NCBI RefSeq assembly: GCF_015674855.1
Contig: NZ_JADMLG010000015.1
Span: 124,001 to 188,000, forward strand
Direction of reading: 5' to 3'
DNA from: Nocardia bovistercoris
GTDB taxonomy: Bacteria; Actinomycetota; Actinomycetes; Mycobacteriales; Mycobacteriaceae
Length of the DNA: 64,000 nt
Shown: positions 1-8,456 of the stretch, piece after piece
Layout: each line of letters begins with the position of its first letter
Numbering within the stretch: position 1 is the first letter of the stretch
Made by a program: the position numbers and the translations under genes
Notes under the pieces: generated by a model
Seen by the model: only the letters and a program-made list of their open reading frames with translations
Told to the model about the DNA's origin: nothing
Databases searched by the model: none

Positions 1-369
1 AGCCACCACCCCTGCTGCGCCGCCGTCAACGGATATGTCCCCGCACCGCCCGCTCGCATCACCGACACCTCCGCACGCCTCGAACAGGCACCACCTTCGG
101 CAAACCTACGGCACACCGGAGGGTGGCCGAGGCAGTTCCAACGGCGAGCCCGTCTGTTCATCCGACGCGGCGCGCACGGGTTGCCGGGCGAGCACCGACC
201 GAAATGCGCGGCTCCTGGCGCATAGATCCGCTCGGGCTGCCCGACGCGGTGTCCGAAGTGCTCACCGCCGTCCGCGAACGCGGTGCGGTTGGATATCGTC
301 GGTTCCATATTCGGCGGTCCGCGCGGACTCGGACAGCGAGCGGGCGTGCCGGTGGAAGGGAGAACAGTC
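1..369. other. no supported gene
   Basis: Short overlapping reading frames exist here on both strands, but none has a convincing ribosome binding site or a recognisable protein family. The stretch probably holds the promoter of the phospholipase-D gene that follows and possibly the end of a gene lying outside the window. Confidence 0.5.
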
Positions 370-1578
370 GTGACCGGTACGAAGGATCAGGCCGCCGCGG
401 GGGTGTCGGTTCACGGATCCCCCGCCGCCCGCATCGAGCGAATGCGTCGTCGGTTGGAGCGGCTGATCGGCATCGCGGCCACCGAAGGCAACGCGCTCGT
501 GGCGCTGCGCAACGGCGACGAGATCTTTCCGGCCATGCTCGAAGGCATCCGCCGCGCCGAGCACACGATCGACATGATGACCTTCGTGTACTGGCAGGGC
601 GATATCGCGCGCCAGTTCGCCCGCGCGCTCGCCGAACGGGCCGAGTCGGGTCTGCGGGTGCGGTTGCTGCTCGACGGTTTCGGCAGTCGCCTGATCGAGA
701 AGGACCTGCTGGAGTTGATGGACCGGGCGGGCGTGCAGGTCGCGTGGTTCCGCAAACCGCTGTACCTGTCGCCGTTGAAACAGAACCACCGGTGTCACCG
801 CAAGGTTCTGGTGATCGACGAGGAGACGGCGTTCACCGGCGGCGTCGGCATCGCGCAGGAATGGTGCGGGGACGCGCGCGACGAACACGAATGGCGCGAC
901 ACCCACGTCCGGGTCCGCGGGCCCGCGGTGGACGGCATCGCCGCCGGGTTCGCGCAGAACTGGGCCGAATGCCACGACGCCCTCTACGACGGCCGCGACC
1001 GCTTCACCCCGCAGCGCGCGCACGGCGACGCGATCGTCCAGGTGGTGCGCGGTTCGGCGAGCTTCGGCTGGCAGGACATGCAGACCCTGCTGCGGGTGGT
1101 CATCGAATCGGCCGAACAACGTCTGCGCCTCGCCACCGCCTACTTCGCGCCGGACGCCTATTTCATCGAATTGCTGTGCGCGGCCGCGCGACGCGGGGTG
1201 CGGGTGGAGATCCTGCTGCCCGGCCCACACACCGACAAACGCGTCTGCCAGCTGGCCGGCCAACACTTCTACAGCGAGTTGCTCTCCTGCGGCGTGCGAA
1301 TCCTGCAGTATCAGCCGACCATGATGCACGCCAAGGTCATCACCGTCGACGGCATCGCCGCACTGATCGGTTCGACCAACTTCAACCGCCGCTCCCTCGA
1401 CCACGACGAGGAACTCATGCTCGCGGTGCTCGACGAAGGCTTCACCGCGACGCTCGACGCGCACTTCGAAGCCGATGCCGACCTCAGCGAGGCCATCGAC
1501 CTCCGACGCTGGAACCGCCGCCCGCTGCGCCAACGCATCGAGGAAACCGCGATCCGCCCCATTCGCCGCTTCCTGTGA
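370..1578 (+). CDS. phospholipase D / cardiolipin synthase-like protein
   Basis: This is a PLD-superfamily phosphatidyltransferase or phosphodiesterase of about 402 residues. Two HKD motifs are visible: HRKVLVIDEETAFTGG in the middle and HAKVITVDGIAALIGSTN near the C-terminus, the usual pair that forms one active site. The text around the motifs (TFVYWQGDIARQFARAL, then LRVRLLLDGFGS) is typical of cardiolipin synthase-like proteins. No membrane segments are obvious at the N-terminus, unlike classical ClsA, so it may be a soluble ClsB/YbhO-like enzyme. I chose the GTG at 370 because GGAAGGGAGA lies just upstream; an in-frame GTG at 283 would add 29 residues without a good ribosome site. It stands alone, tail to tail with the TetR gene. 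Substrate is not predictable from sequence alone. Confidence 0.8.
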   Translation: MTGTKDQAAAGVSVHGSPAARIERMRRRLERLIGIAATEGNALVALRNGDEIFPAMLEGIRRAEHTIDMMTFVYWQGDIARQFARALAERAESGLRVRLLLDGFGSRLIEKDLLELMDRAGVQVAWFRKPLYLSPLKQNHRCHRKVLVIDEETAFTGGVGIAQEWCGDARDEHEWRDTHVRVRGPAVDGIAAGFAQNWAECHDALYDGRDRFTPQRAHGDAIVQVVRGSASFGWQDMQTLLRVVIESAEQRLRLATAYFAPDAYFIELLCAAARRGVRVEILLPGPHTDKRVCQLAGQHFYSELLSCGVRILQYQPTMMHAKVITVDGIAALIGSTNFNRRSLDHDEELMLAVLDEGFTATLDAHFEADADLSEAIDLRRWNRRPLRQRIEETAIRPIRRFL

Positions 1579-1590
1579 ACGCTATGGTGT

Positions 1591-2172
1591 TCAGTCGCAG
1601 TCGGATTCGTTCATGTCGTCGATGATTTCCTGCGCCCACGGTACGGGGATGGCATCGGGGCCGACCACCTGCATCGCGCTCATGACCGTGAGCAGCATGC
1701 CGTTGGCGACGAAGCGGCGCGCGCGGGTGCGTGGCGCGCCGGAGAGTTCACAGATCGTGTGGTATATCCGGCCGAAACGGTCCCGTACCGGATCTCCGAC
1801 GGCGGGGTCGCCGCAGGCCGCGAACCCGTGCATGAGAACCAGCGGCAGTTCGCGCTCGACCAGGAAGGCCTGGTAGGCGCCTGCCAGCAGGCGCAGCGCC
1901 TCATCGATATCGGTGTCGGGCGTGATGCCCGCGCCTGCCAGGCGGAACAGTTCTTCGATGCGGTCGCAGACGGCGTGCACGGCCGCGACGAACAACTGCT
2001 GTTTGGTGCCGAACAGCCGGATCACATACGGCTGCGACACCCCCGAGCGGCGCGCGATCTCATCGGTTTTGGTTCCCTCGTAACCGGTTTCGGCGAACGC
2101 GGTGACGGCCGCGGCGAGTACCTCGGCGCTGCGTTCGGTCGCCGTCATCCGGGTTCTGGGTGGGCTCGTCAT
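1591..2172 (-). CDS. TetR-family transcriptional regulator
   Basis: A 193-residue TetR/AcrR repressor. The N-terminal helix-turn-helix is clear (AAVTAFAETGYEGTKTDEIARRSGVSQPYVIRLFGTK), followed by a ligand-binding domain with no recognisable specificity. It is transcribed divergently from an MFS drug exporter, the standard arrangement for a repressor of its neighbouring pump. The ATG at 2172 is preferred over one at 2196 because GGAGGAGAGGAG lies directly upstream of it, and because the 2196 codon lies inside the putative operator region. Expected action: binds the shared intergenic region and is released by a hydrophobic drug-like ligand. Binding itself is inference from position and from the palindrome between the genes. 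Confidence 0.85.
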   Translation of the reverse strand: MTSPPRTRMTATERSAEVLAAAVTAFAETGYEGTKTDEIARRSGVSQPYVIRLFGTKQQLFVAAVHAVCDRIEELFRLAGAGITPDTDIDEALRLLAGAYQAFLVERELPLVLMHGFAACGDPAVGDPVRDRFGRIYHTICELSGAPRTRARRFVANGMLLTVMSAMQVVGPDAIPVPWAQEIIDDMNESDCD

Positions 2173-2195
2173 CGGACTCCTCTCCTCCGTTGACA

Positions 2196-2243
2196 TGTTA
2201 TCAGCGAATGCATACTCTTCAGTTGTTATCAGTCAATAACAAC
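2196..2243. promoter_or_regulatory. TetR operator region between regulator and MFS pump
   Basis: The intergenic region holds a perfect inverted repeat, GTTGTTAT-CAGTCA-ATAACAAC, at 2222-2243. TGTTATCAG occurs at 2196-2204 and again within the repeat. The repeat sits immediately before the pump start and between two divergent genes, which fits a TetR operator controlling both. Confidence 0.65.
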
Positions 2244-2254
2244 AAGGGCTGGAT

Positions 2255-3682
2255 ATGACACGCACACTCGACCCCACCTCCGCCGCGCCGAACGTCACCA
2301 CCCGGCAGCGCTCACTGGCCGCCGTCCTCCTCGCCGTCGGCGTGCCGATGTTCATGGTCACGCTGGACAATCTCGTGGTGACGAACGCGCTGCCGGTCAT
2401 CAAGACCGAACTCGGGGCCTCACTCGGCGATCTGCAATGGTTCGTCAACGCCTACACCTTGTCCTTCGCCTCGCTGCTGCTCACCGCGGCCGCGCTCGGC
2501 GACCGGTTCGGCCGACGCCGCATGTTCCTCGTCGGCATCGCCGTGTTCACGCTCGCCTCCGCGGCGTGCGCGCTCGCCACCGAGCCGTGGCTGCTCATCG
2601 CCGCGCGCGCCGTGCAGGGCTTCGGCGGCGCGGCCGTCATGCCGCTGTCGCTGACCCTGCTGTCGGCCGCGGTGCCCGACCGGCTGCGCAATGCCGCCAT
2701 CGGCGCGTGGGGCGGCATCTCCGGACTCGGCGTCGCGGTGGGTCCGCTGGTCGGGGGCGCGGTCGTCGATGGACTGAGCTGGCATTGGATCTTCTGGCTC
2801 AACGTCCCCATCGGGATCGTCGCGCTGCCGCTGGCCGCGCTGGTGCTCAACGAATCCTTCGGCGCCACACAGCGACTCGACCCGCTGGGCTTGCTGCTCG
2901 CGAGCGGCGGCGTGCTGGCTCTGGTCTGGGGCGTCGTGCACGGCGCGGACGACGGCTGGACCTCGACCGGGGTGCTTTCGGCCTTGATCGGCGGCGGCGT
3001 CCTGCTCTGCGCGCTGATCGCCTGGGAACTGCGCACCCCAACCCCGATGCTGCCGCTGCGGCTGTTCTCCTCGCGCGCGTTCGGGCTCGCCAACGTCGTC
3101 TCGTTCACCTTCGCGGTCGGCGTGTTCGGCTCGATCTTCCTGCTGGCGCAGTACTTCCAAGTCGTGCAGGGACTTTCGCCGCTGGAATCCGGTGTGCGCA
3201 CCATGCCGTGGACCTTGGCTCCGATGGTGGTGGCTCCGATCGCGGGCGCGCTGGTCGACCGGGTCGGCGCCCGCACACTGCTCACCCTGGGGCAGGCCAT
3301 GCTCGCCGCGGCACTGGGCTGGATGGCCGCGGTCACCACCGTGGACATGAGCTACGGCGCCGTCGTCGGCCCGTTCCTGCTAGCGGGCGTCGGCATGGGC
3401 CTGACCTTCGCCCCCGCCTCCACCGTTGTCATGTCGGTCGTCCCCGCCGACCGAGCCATCGCTTCGGGCACCAACAGCACGATCCGCGAGGTCGGCGTCG
3501 CGATGGGCGTCGCGATCCTGGCATCGATCTTCGCCACCTACGGCGCCTACACCGACCCGCACCAGTACGTCGACGGCCTGATCCCCGCGATCCGGGTCGG
3601 CGCGATCGTCGTCGCCATCGGGGCGATAGTGAGCGCCGCACTGCCACGCAAGATCGTGGCGGTGGGGCTACCACTGCCCTAG
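2255..3682 (+). CDS. MFS multidrug exporter, DHA2 (EmrB/QacA) type
   Basis: A 475-residue integral membrane protein with the hydrophobicity of a 14-helix drug:proton antiporter. Visible family motifs are the N-terminal FMVTLDNLVVTNALPVI segment (motif D1), LGDRFGRRRMFLVGIAVF after helix 2 (motif A) and the helix-5 antiporter region GISGLGVAVGPLVGGAVV (motif C). It would export a hydrophobic compound or antibiotic at the cytoplasmic membrane. The divergent TetR gene and the palindrome directly upstream suggest substrate-inducible expression. Its 3' end overlaps the convergent SodC-like gene by 15 bases. The substrate cannot be read from sequence. Confidence 0.9.
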   Translation: MTRTLDPTSAAPNVTTRQRSLAAVLLAVGVPMFMVTLDNLVVTNALPVIKTELGASLGDLQWFVNAYTLSFASLLLTAAALGDRFGRRRMFLVGIAVFTLASAACALATEPWLLIAARAVQGFGGAAVMPLSLTLLSAAVPDRLRNAAIGAWGGISGLGVAVGPLVGGAVVDGLSWHWIFWLNVPIGIVALPLAALVLNESFGATQRLDPLGLLLASGGVLALVWGVVHGADDGWTSTGVLSALIGGGVLLCALIAWELRTPTPMLPLRLFSSRAFGLANVVSFTFAVGVFGSIFLLAQYFQVVQGLSPLESGVRTMPWTLAPMVVAPIAGALVDRVGARTLLTLGQAMLAAALGWMAAVTTVDMSYGAVVGPFLLAGVGMGLTFAPASTVVMSVVPADRAIASGTNSTIREVGVAMGVAILASIFATYGAYTDPHQYVDGLIPAIRVGAIVVAIGAIVSAALPRKIVAVGLPLP

Positions 3683-4213
3683 TCGCTGAAAAGGCACCGT
3701 CGCACAGGCCGTGACCGCGCCGTCGTATTCGACGATCACCGAGTTCGCGGTCTGTTCGGCGCCGATACCCCAGTACCGCATGGTTGTGGTCTCCGCGCGG
3801 CCGTGCGAGTCGGTTCGGAGACGGAACCAGACTTCGTTCGCTTCGTAACTCTCCTGCGAGGGTCCGTTACGCAGTCGCGGCCCGGCGGACGCGGGGTCGT
3901 CGCCGCAGGGCAGGGTGTGGACGTAGGCGCGGTAGTCACGGTCCGAAAGCAGCCCATCGGCGTGCAGGTCGATGGTCATCCCGCCCCATTTGTTGCGCGA
4001 TTCGACGACCTCGAGTCGACTGCCGACCGGGACGGTGGTCGTGTCGTAGGTGATCGCGGCGGTGGTCGTCGGCGCGGCCGCGTAGTCCGTCGCCGACGCG
4101 AAACGCAGGTCCGCGCGCACCGGCGGCGGGACGTCGGCAGATGCCGAGGGGGCGGTGACGCAGACTGCGCAAACGGCCACGGCCGCGATCCGAACAACAG
4201 TGGTTACGGACAC
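3668..4213 (-). CDS. secreted SodC-like protein, metal ligands degraded
   Basis: A 181-residue exported protein. The first 30 residues form a signal peptide ending near APSASA-DVPP. The mature part follows the layout of actinobacterial Cu/Zn superoxide dismutase-like proteins: a VHTLPCG stretch, an AGP turn, then NEVWFRL-TDSHGRAE and a C-terminal Cys (TACATVPF). However, the AGPHYQ-type metal-ligand segment reads AGPRLR here, and only one His of the usual HxH pair remains (YVH), so catalytic activity is doubtful. GTG at 4213 was chosen because GGAGGGG lies seven bases upstream and gives a compact signal peptide; an upstream ATG at 4237 has no such site. Function is unknown; a structural or binding role is plausible. 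Confidence 0.6.
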   Translation of the reverse strand: MSVTTVVRIAAVAVCAVCVTAPSASADVPPPVRADLRFASATDYAAAPTTTAAITYDTTTVPVGSRLEVVESRNKWGGMTIDLHADGLLSDRDYRAYVHTLPCGDDPASAGPRLRNGPSQESYEANEVWFRLRTDSHGRAETTTMRYWGIGAEQTANSVIVEYDGAVTACATVPFQRLGQW

Positions 4214-4340
4214 GGTGATCCCCCTCCGGATGGCCATCTTTCGAACTCTACCGGCCGAAGGTCCGCATCCATCCAGCAGTTCGGTGTTCGTACTCGTCGA
4301 CCACACGGTAGCCAGCCGGCGGGCGTGCGGATCGCTGTCG

Positions 4341-4508
4341 TCAGTTCGCGTGCCGGGCGAGTCGCGAGACGCGGCCGACCGAGCCGATGCGCGGAATCCG
4401 CAATCCCATGACCTCGTCCCACCAACCGCTCAACGGGCTCGGATCGGGCCAGGTGACCGAACCGTCGACGGTGTCGGTCTGTTCGGTCGTGCGCGGTGCG
4501 TCGGTCAT
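4341..4508 (-). CDS. possible small hypothetical protein
   Basis: A 55-residue frame starting MTDAPRTTEQTDT and rich in charged and Trp residues in its middle (WPDPSPLSGWWDEVMG). An AGGGA motif about eleven bases upstream could serve as ribosome site. There is no recognisable family. The 485 bases between the SodC-like gene and the PAS-ANTAR gene contain nothing else convincing, so this weak candidate is listed with low confidence. Confidence 0.3.
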   Translation of the reverse strand: MTDAPRTTEQTDTVDGSVTWPDPSPLSGWWDEVMGLRIPRIGSVGRVSRLARHAN

Positions 4509-4698
4509 GAGCAACATCCCTGTTTTCCGAGTTCGAATGCCGTGAGCCACGATCACGTGGCCGTGTCAGGCATATTTCGCGGCTACCCGCGTCGGTGGCT
4601 TTCAAACCCGGCATGGGAGGTGGCGGATTCGCAGTGCGGTCGCAGGTCGAACCCGACGCGACGGGCGGAAGCCGCCATCGACTCGCAGGCCCGAAGGT

Positions 4699-5382
4699 GT
4701 GAACAGGCGAGTAGTGGAAATATTGAGATCCGTGGACGATCACATGACGAGCGAGCTGGGCTTGGAGCCCCGGCTTCCGCGACACACGGGTAGTTTCAAG
4801 TTCTGGTTCGCCGACCAACGGTGGGAGTGGTCCGACGAGGTCGCCGCACTGCACGGCTACCGTCCGGGGCAGGTGACGCCGACCACGGAGTTGCTGTTGG
4901 CGCACAAGCACCCCGACGACCGCGACGAAGTGGCGGACACCCTCGAGATGGTGGTCAGCACCGGACTACCGTTCTCGAGCAGGCACCGCATCATCGACAC
5001 GGGCGGACAGATGCACCACGTCCTGGTGGTCGGCGACCAGCTGTACGACTCCGACGGGATCGTGGTCGGCACCGCGGGGTTCTACGTCGACGTCACCGAC
5101 ACCGTGGCCGCCGAGCGCCGCGAAACCATCGATGAGGAACTACCGGAACTGGTGGCCGCACGAGAAGTGATCGAGCAGGCCAAGGGCGCGTTGACCGCGA
5201 CCTACGGCATCGACGCCGAGCAGGCCTTCGCGGTGTTGCGATGGCGTTCGCAGGAGACCAACACCAAGGTTCGGGTACTCGCCGAGAAACTGATCGCCGG
5301 GTTGGCGGCCTACGGAGGCGCCGAGACCCGTACCCGCACGCGCTTCGACCACCTGCTGTTGACCGTGCACGAACGACCCTGA
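4699..5382 (+). CDS. PAS-ANTAR RNA-binding regulator
   Basis: A 227-residue two-domain regulator. Residues about 30-135 form a PAS fold of the PAS_3 kind (FWFADQRWEWSDEVAALHGYRPGQ, then GTAGFYVDVTDT). Residues about 150-210 form an ANTAR domain (AREVIEQAKGALTATYGIDAEQAFAVLRWRSQETN). ANTAR domains bind twin-hairpin RNAs and act as antiterminators, so this protein probably couples a signal sensed by the PAS domain to transcript elongation. The start is uncertain: GTG 4699 is used, and an ATG at 4744 is possible. It faces the SigF-like gene tail to tail across a strong hairpin, and a second ANTAR protein lies on the other side of that sigma gene. Confidence 0.8.
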   Translation: MNRRVVEILRSVDDHMTSELGLEPRLPRHTGSFKFWFADQRWEWSDEVAALHGYRPGQVTPTTELLLAHKHPDDRDEVADTLEMVVSTGLPFSSRHRIIDTGGQMHHVLVVGDQLYDSDGIVVGTAGFYVDVTDTVAAERRETIDEELPELVAAREVIEQAKGALTATYGIDAEQAFAVLRWRSQETNTKVRVLAEKLIAGLAAYGGAETRTRTRFDHLLLTVHERP

Positions 5383-5390
5383 GCGGGCGA

Positions 5391-5419
5391 GGAGGGTATC
5401 CACCACGGCGATACCCTCC
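5391..5419. terminator. bidirectional terminator hairpin
   Basis: A perfect 10-bp stem (GGAGGGTATC / GATACCCTCC) with a nine-base loop lies between the convergent ends of the PAS-ANTAR gene and the sigma gene. It has no long T tract, as is usual in high-GC actinomycetes. Confidence 0.7.
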
Positions 5420-5427
5420 CGCATCGA

Positions 5428-6240
5428 CTACTGTTGCGCGGCCGCGCGCAGGTCGGTGAGGATTCGGGTCAGCATGCGCGAGATGTGCATCTGCGAGACG
5501 CCAAGACGGGCGGCGATCCGCGCTTGCGATTCGTCGCGGTAGAACCGCCAGTACAGGACCCGTTGCTCGACATCGGACAGCCCGGCCAGCAGCGGCGAGG
5601 CGACCATCGTCTGCACCGTCAACTCGTAACCGTCGTCCTCGACACCGTGGGTGTCGGCGATCGAGGCCGCGGCGGAAGTGTCGTCGTCATCGGAGCCCCC
5701 GCTCATCGAATCGGTGCGGTAGGCATTGCCCGCGAGCAGCGCCTGCGTCACCTCCGACAGGTCGAGATCGAGTTCGACGGCCAGCTCGAGCGCGGTGGGC
5801 ATGCGACCGTCGCGCTGCGCCACCGCCTCGATCGCCGGGCCGATCATCTGCTGGATCTCCTTGACGCGCCTGGGAACTCGCACGGCCCAGGTGTGATCGC
5901 GGAAATGACGGCGGATCTCGCCCATCATGGTGGGAATCGCGTAGGCGAGGAAGGAATCCCCGCGCTCCGGATCGAACCGGTCCACCGCGAGGACCAGCCC
6001 GAGACGCGCGACCTGATGCAGGTCGTCGTAGGACTCCCCGCGGCCGACGAAACGGCGCGCGATGTGATCGGCCAACGGCAGACAGCGCCGCATGATCTGC
6101 TCACGCGTCGACCGCCAGCGCGGCGTCCCCGGAGTCAGGCGGGCGAATTCGGACAGCGATGTCTCGATGCCCTCGTAGGAATCGGAACCACGTCGCCGTC
6201 GATCGGCGGTGGACGCGGTGGTGGTGATCGGACGGGTCAT
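5428..6240 (-). CDS. RNA polymerase sigma factor, SigF/SigB/WhiG class
   Basis: A 270-residue group 3 sigma factor of the general-stress type. Region 2 is clear (RCLPLADHIARRFVGRGESYDDLHQVARLGLVLAVDRFDPERG), as is the hallmark FLAYAIPTMMGEIRRHFRDHTWAVRVPRR. Region 4 ends the protein (VLYWRFYRDESQARIAARLGVSQMHISRML). The ATG at 6240 was picked because GGAGG stands six bases upstream. No anti-sigma or anti-anti-sigma gene is adjacent, unlike the usual rsbW-sigF pair, so control may be in trans. Two ANTAR proteins flank it, which hints at a shared stress circuit. A GGGTAT hexamer at 6450-6455, in the -10 style of SigF promoters, precedes the second ANTAR gene, but I could not find a matching -35 element. 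Confidence 0.88.
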   Translation of the reverse strand: MTRPITTTASTADRRRRGSDSYEGIETSLSEFARLTPGTPRWRSTREQIMRRCLPLADHIARRFVGRGESYDDLHQVARLGLVLAVDRFDPERGDSFLAYAIPTMMGEIRRHFRDHTWAVRVPRRVKEIQQMIGPAIEAVAQRDGRMPTALELAVELDLDLSEVTQALLAGNAYRTDSMSGGSDDDDTSAAASIADTHGVEDDGYELTVQTMVASPLLAGLSDVEQRVLYWRFYRDESQARIAARLGVSQMHISRMLTRILTDLRAAAQQ

Positions 6241-6519
6241 GACAGACCTCCGGCACGTGCCCGGGTTGTTCGAGATGAGTGGCATGGTCTCAACCGCTCG
6301 AATCGATGGGCCGCTCTCCCGAGTCTGCCATCACATCGCGATCCCGTCAGTCCGATATGCGAAGCCCCCGCACCGCGCCGGTACGCAAAGCGAACCCCGA
6401 ACCGGGTCTGCCCCGCTCCGAGCGGGGGCTCACGCGTCCGGCAACGGGTGGGTATCTCGGATTCGGCGGTCGAAACAACAGGGCTGTGTCGGCGTAGTGC
6501 TCGTGGGTAGGTGCCCGGT

Positions 6520-6822
6520 ATGGAGGAACCACTGTCGATCGACGAGACGGCGGCCGCGGTGCTGCGGCGGATCGTAGCCGCGCGGGAGTCGATAGAACAG
6601 GCCAAAGGAGCGATCATGCTCGCCTACGGACTCGACCCGACACAAGCGTTCGCGGTTCTGCGCACCGCATCCCAGGAAACCAACCACAAGGTGCGCCACG
6701 TGGCCGCCGACGTTGTTGCCGTCCTACCGAATCTGGGCACCCCGCGCTGCTCCCTGGAATCGGTGCGAGCACATCTGGATCACGTGCTGTACGGCGTCTC
6801 CGACGACTCGCCGACCACTTGA
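6520..6822 (+). CDS. short ANTAR-domain protein
   Basis: A roughly 100-residue protein that is essentially one ANTAR domain: ARESIEQAKGAIMLAYGLDPTQAFAVLRTASQETNHKVRHVAADVV, plus a short tail. It closely resembles the ANTAR half of the PAS-ANTAR protein at 4699-5382, so the two look like paralogues. It has no sensor domain and may act as a constitutive or titrating RNA-binding partner. It is divergent from the sigma factor gene. Start could be ATG 6520, used here, or GTG 6511. Confidence 0.75.
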   Translation: MEEPLSIDETAAAVLRRIVAARESIEQAKGAIMLAYGLDPTQAFAVLRTASQETNHKVRHVAADVVAVLPNLGTPRCSLESVRAHLDHVLYGVSDDSPTT

Positions 6823-6993
6823 TCGCCGTTGCGCGCACCGGCGCAGGCCCCGCCGCAATGCGCCTGTTCGGCGATCCTGCCCGCACCTGTACGTGGAACT
6901 CCGCGGAGAGGACCTGGGACTGCTCACCGCACGGCTACCTCGTCGTGCGGCGGCACCGTTAACCTCGCGGCGGTGCGGGGTGATGTTCCGAGT

Positions 6994-7464
6994 ATGGAGC
7001 AATCGGATCAGGAATCACCCGATCGACCGGGGTGGCCTCGACCGCCCGACCAGCCTGCGCCGGAGTCGAGACCGACTCCACCGGGGACCCCGGAGTTCCC
7101 CGAACCCCCTCGCACGCCACGCCCGGCCGAACATCCGGAAATGCCCGTGGCGCCGATCCGCCCCACAACGCCGACTCGGCCGACACCACCGGGGTGGCCC
7201 GACAGACCCGGAGCGCCGGAGTTCCCGGAACGTCCCTGGACACCGCGGCCGCCCGCGCTACCCGAAATTCCCGCGCCCGCAAAACCTCCGGGCAACCCGA
7301 CCCCGCCTTCCGTGCCGAGATCGCCCGAGAACCCCTGGCAGCCGGGCCGATCGGAACCACCGCAGATTCCGGGCGCACCGCGATACCCGACGACACCGGG
7401 TCGGCCGGACCCGTCGAACGAACCCGACCGATACCAGCCGGGGCCGCCGAATCCGGCACAGTGA
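6994..7464 (+). CDS. proline-rich repetitive protein
   Basis: A 156-residue protein, about one third proline, starting MEQSDQESPDRPGWPRPPDQP. Two imperfect internal copies are visible, one containing TPEFPEPPRTPRP and the next APEFPERPWTPRP. The copies differ at the DNA level but keep the residue pattern, which argues for coding in this frame. There is no signal peptide or membrane segment, so it may be an intrinsically disordered cytoplasmic protein or linker. The opposite strand reads as a Gly-rich collagen-like frame, which I take as its antisense shadow. No function can be assigned. Confidence 0.45.
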   Translation: MEQSDQESPDRPGWPRPPDQPAPESRPTPPGTPEFPEPPRTPRPAEHPEMPVAPIRPTTPTRPTPPGWPDRPGAPEFPERPWTPRPPALPEIPAPAKPPGNPTPPSVPRSPENPWQPGRSEPPQIPGAPRYPTTPGRPDPSNEPDRYQPGPPNPAQ

Positions 7465-7569
7465 CTGTGCCTTTCGTCGGGATACCGCTCACCTCGGCGG
7501 CGGCCGCGAGGCCGGGCGGAGCGGGCTCGGGTCGTTAACCCTATGTGGGCGGCCGGTGATATCCAGAAT

Positions 7570-8100
7570 ATGAAGCGGTCGTATCGGTGGGTAGCCGCGC
7601 ACGGTGTGCGTGAAAGCCTCTCGCGGGTAGCGCTGTTCGCGGCCGTCGTGGTGACGATCAGCGCTTGCGGAGCCGCGGAGGACGCCCGGCCGCGCGGGTC
7701 GGCGGCCGCCTCCGAGGTCGGCGCGACCACCTCGGACCCCGGGTCGGGAATCGCCGGAAGATTCACGCGGCCCGGGCAGACGTCATCGACAATCGTCGTG
7801 CGCACCCGGACCGTGTCCGGAGCGGCGGTCGCGGACGTCCCGGTGGAGCTGACGCTGATCGATCAGTGCGACCCTGCCCGACAGACCATTCCGACGGGTG
7901 GATCGGCGGGCACGCTCGGCCTCCGAGCCACCACCGATGCGGGCGGTTCGGCGACCTTCCTCGCGGCGGTCGGCTGCTACTACTACGAGATCACGAGTTC
8001 GCCTCCTGGTCGCAAGCCTGTGACGACGGGGCGGCAGACACTGTTCCTGTCCGTGCCGGGGCAGACGGTCGACGCGGTGTTGACCTTCCAGGATCGGTGA
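7570..8100 (+). CDS. putative lipoprotein with beta-rich domain
   Basis: About 176 residues. The N-terminus has basic residues, a hydrophobic core (VALFAAVVVTISAC) and a lipobox ending in Cys, so it is probably exported and lipidated. The mature part looks like a single beta-sandwich of the prealbumin/CarboxypepD-regulatory style (VRTRTVSGAAVADVPVELTLID, later TTDAGGSATF) with two internal Cys residues that could form a disulfide. No known partner is nearby. The ribosome site is weak; an ATG at 7570 gives the best signal peptide. Confidence 0.6.
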   Translation: MKRSYRWVAAHGVRESLSRVALFAAVVVTISACGAAEDARPRGSAAASEVGATTSDPGSGIAGRFTRPGQTSSTIVVRTRTVSGAAVADVPVELTLIDQCDPARQTIPTGGSAGTLGLRATTDAGGSATFLAAVGCYYYEITSSPPGRKPVTTGRQTLFLSVPGQTVDAVLTFQDR

Positions 8101-8158
8101 ATTCACATCGGAATCGCGATCGTCGACGTTGCCGTAACTCATTCGAAAGGTGTGCGCA

Positions 8159-8380
8159 GTGGAGAACAAGTTGGCGTCCGTGTCCGGTCGAAGGGCCGGA
8201 ATCGCGGTGGCGATCCTGCTCGCCCTCGTCGTGGTCTGGTGCGTGACCGTGGAAACGATATGGCCGGGCATCGCCTTCGGGGTGATCGCGGTCGCGCGGC
8301 TCATAGCGCTGTTCCGCCCGCGGCGCGCACGCCCGTCGAGCACGCCAACGCCGGATGCGGATCGCCGCCAGGGGAACTGA
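8159..8380 (+). CDS. small two-helix membrane protein
   Basis: A 73-residue protein with two closely spaced hydrophobic helices (AGIAVAILLALVVVWCVTV and WPGIAFGVIAVARLIALF) and a basic, proline-rich tail. GTG 8159 is preceded by AAAGG at a good distance. It may be co-transcribed with the lipoprotein before it and the DUF4389-like protein after it. Function unknown. Confidence 0.55.
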   Translation: MENKLASVSGRRAGIAVAILLALVVVWCVTVETIWPGIAFGVIAVARLIALFRPRRARPSSTPTPDADRRQGN

Positions 8381-8456
8381 TTCGCCGATCTGTCCATTGC
8401 TCGACGCGGATTCCACCGATGTCGGGTCCTCGCCTGCCGAATTCGGAGGACATCGA

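Noticed and set aside
6450-6455. SigF-type promoter GGGTAT before the short ANTAR gene
   Set aside because: The -10 hexamer is present but no GTTT-like -35 element at proper spacing was found, so no promoter feature was listed.
7008-7805. Gly-rich collagen-like reading frame on the minus strand
   Set aside because: It is the exact antisense of the proline-rich plus-strand frame and runs into the lipoprotein gene; repeat conservation favours the plus strand.
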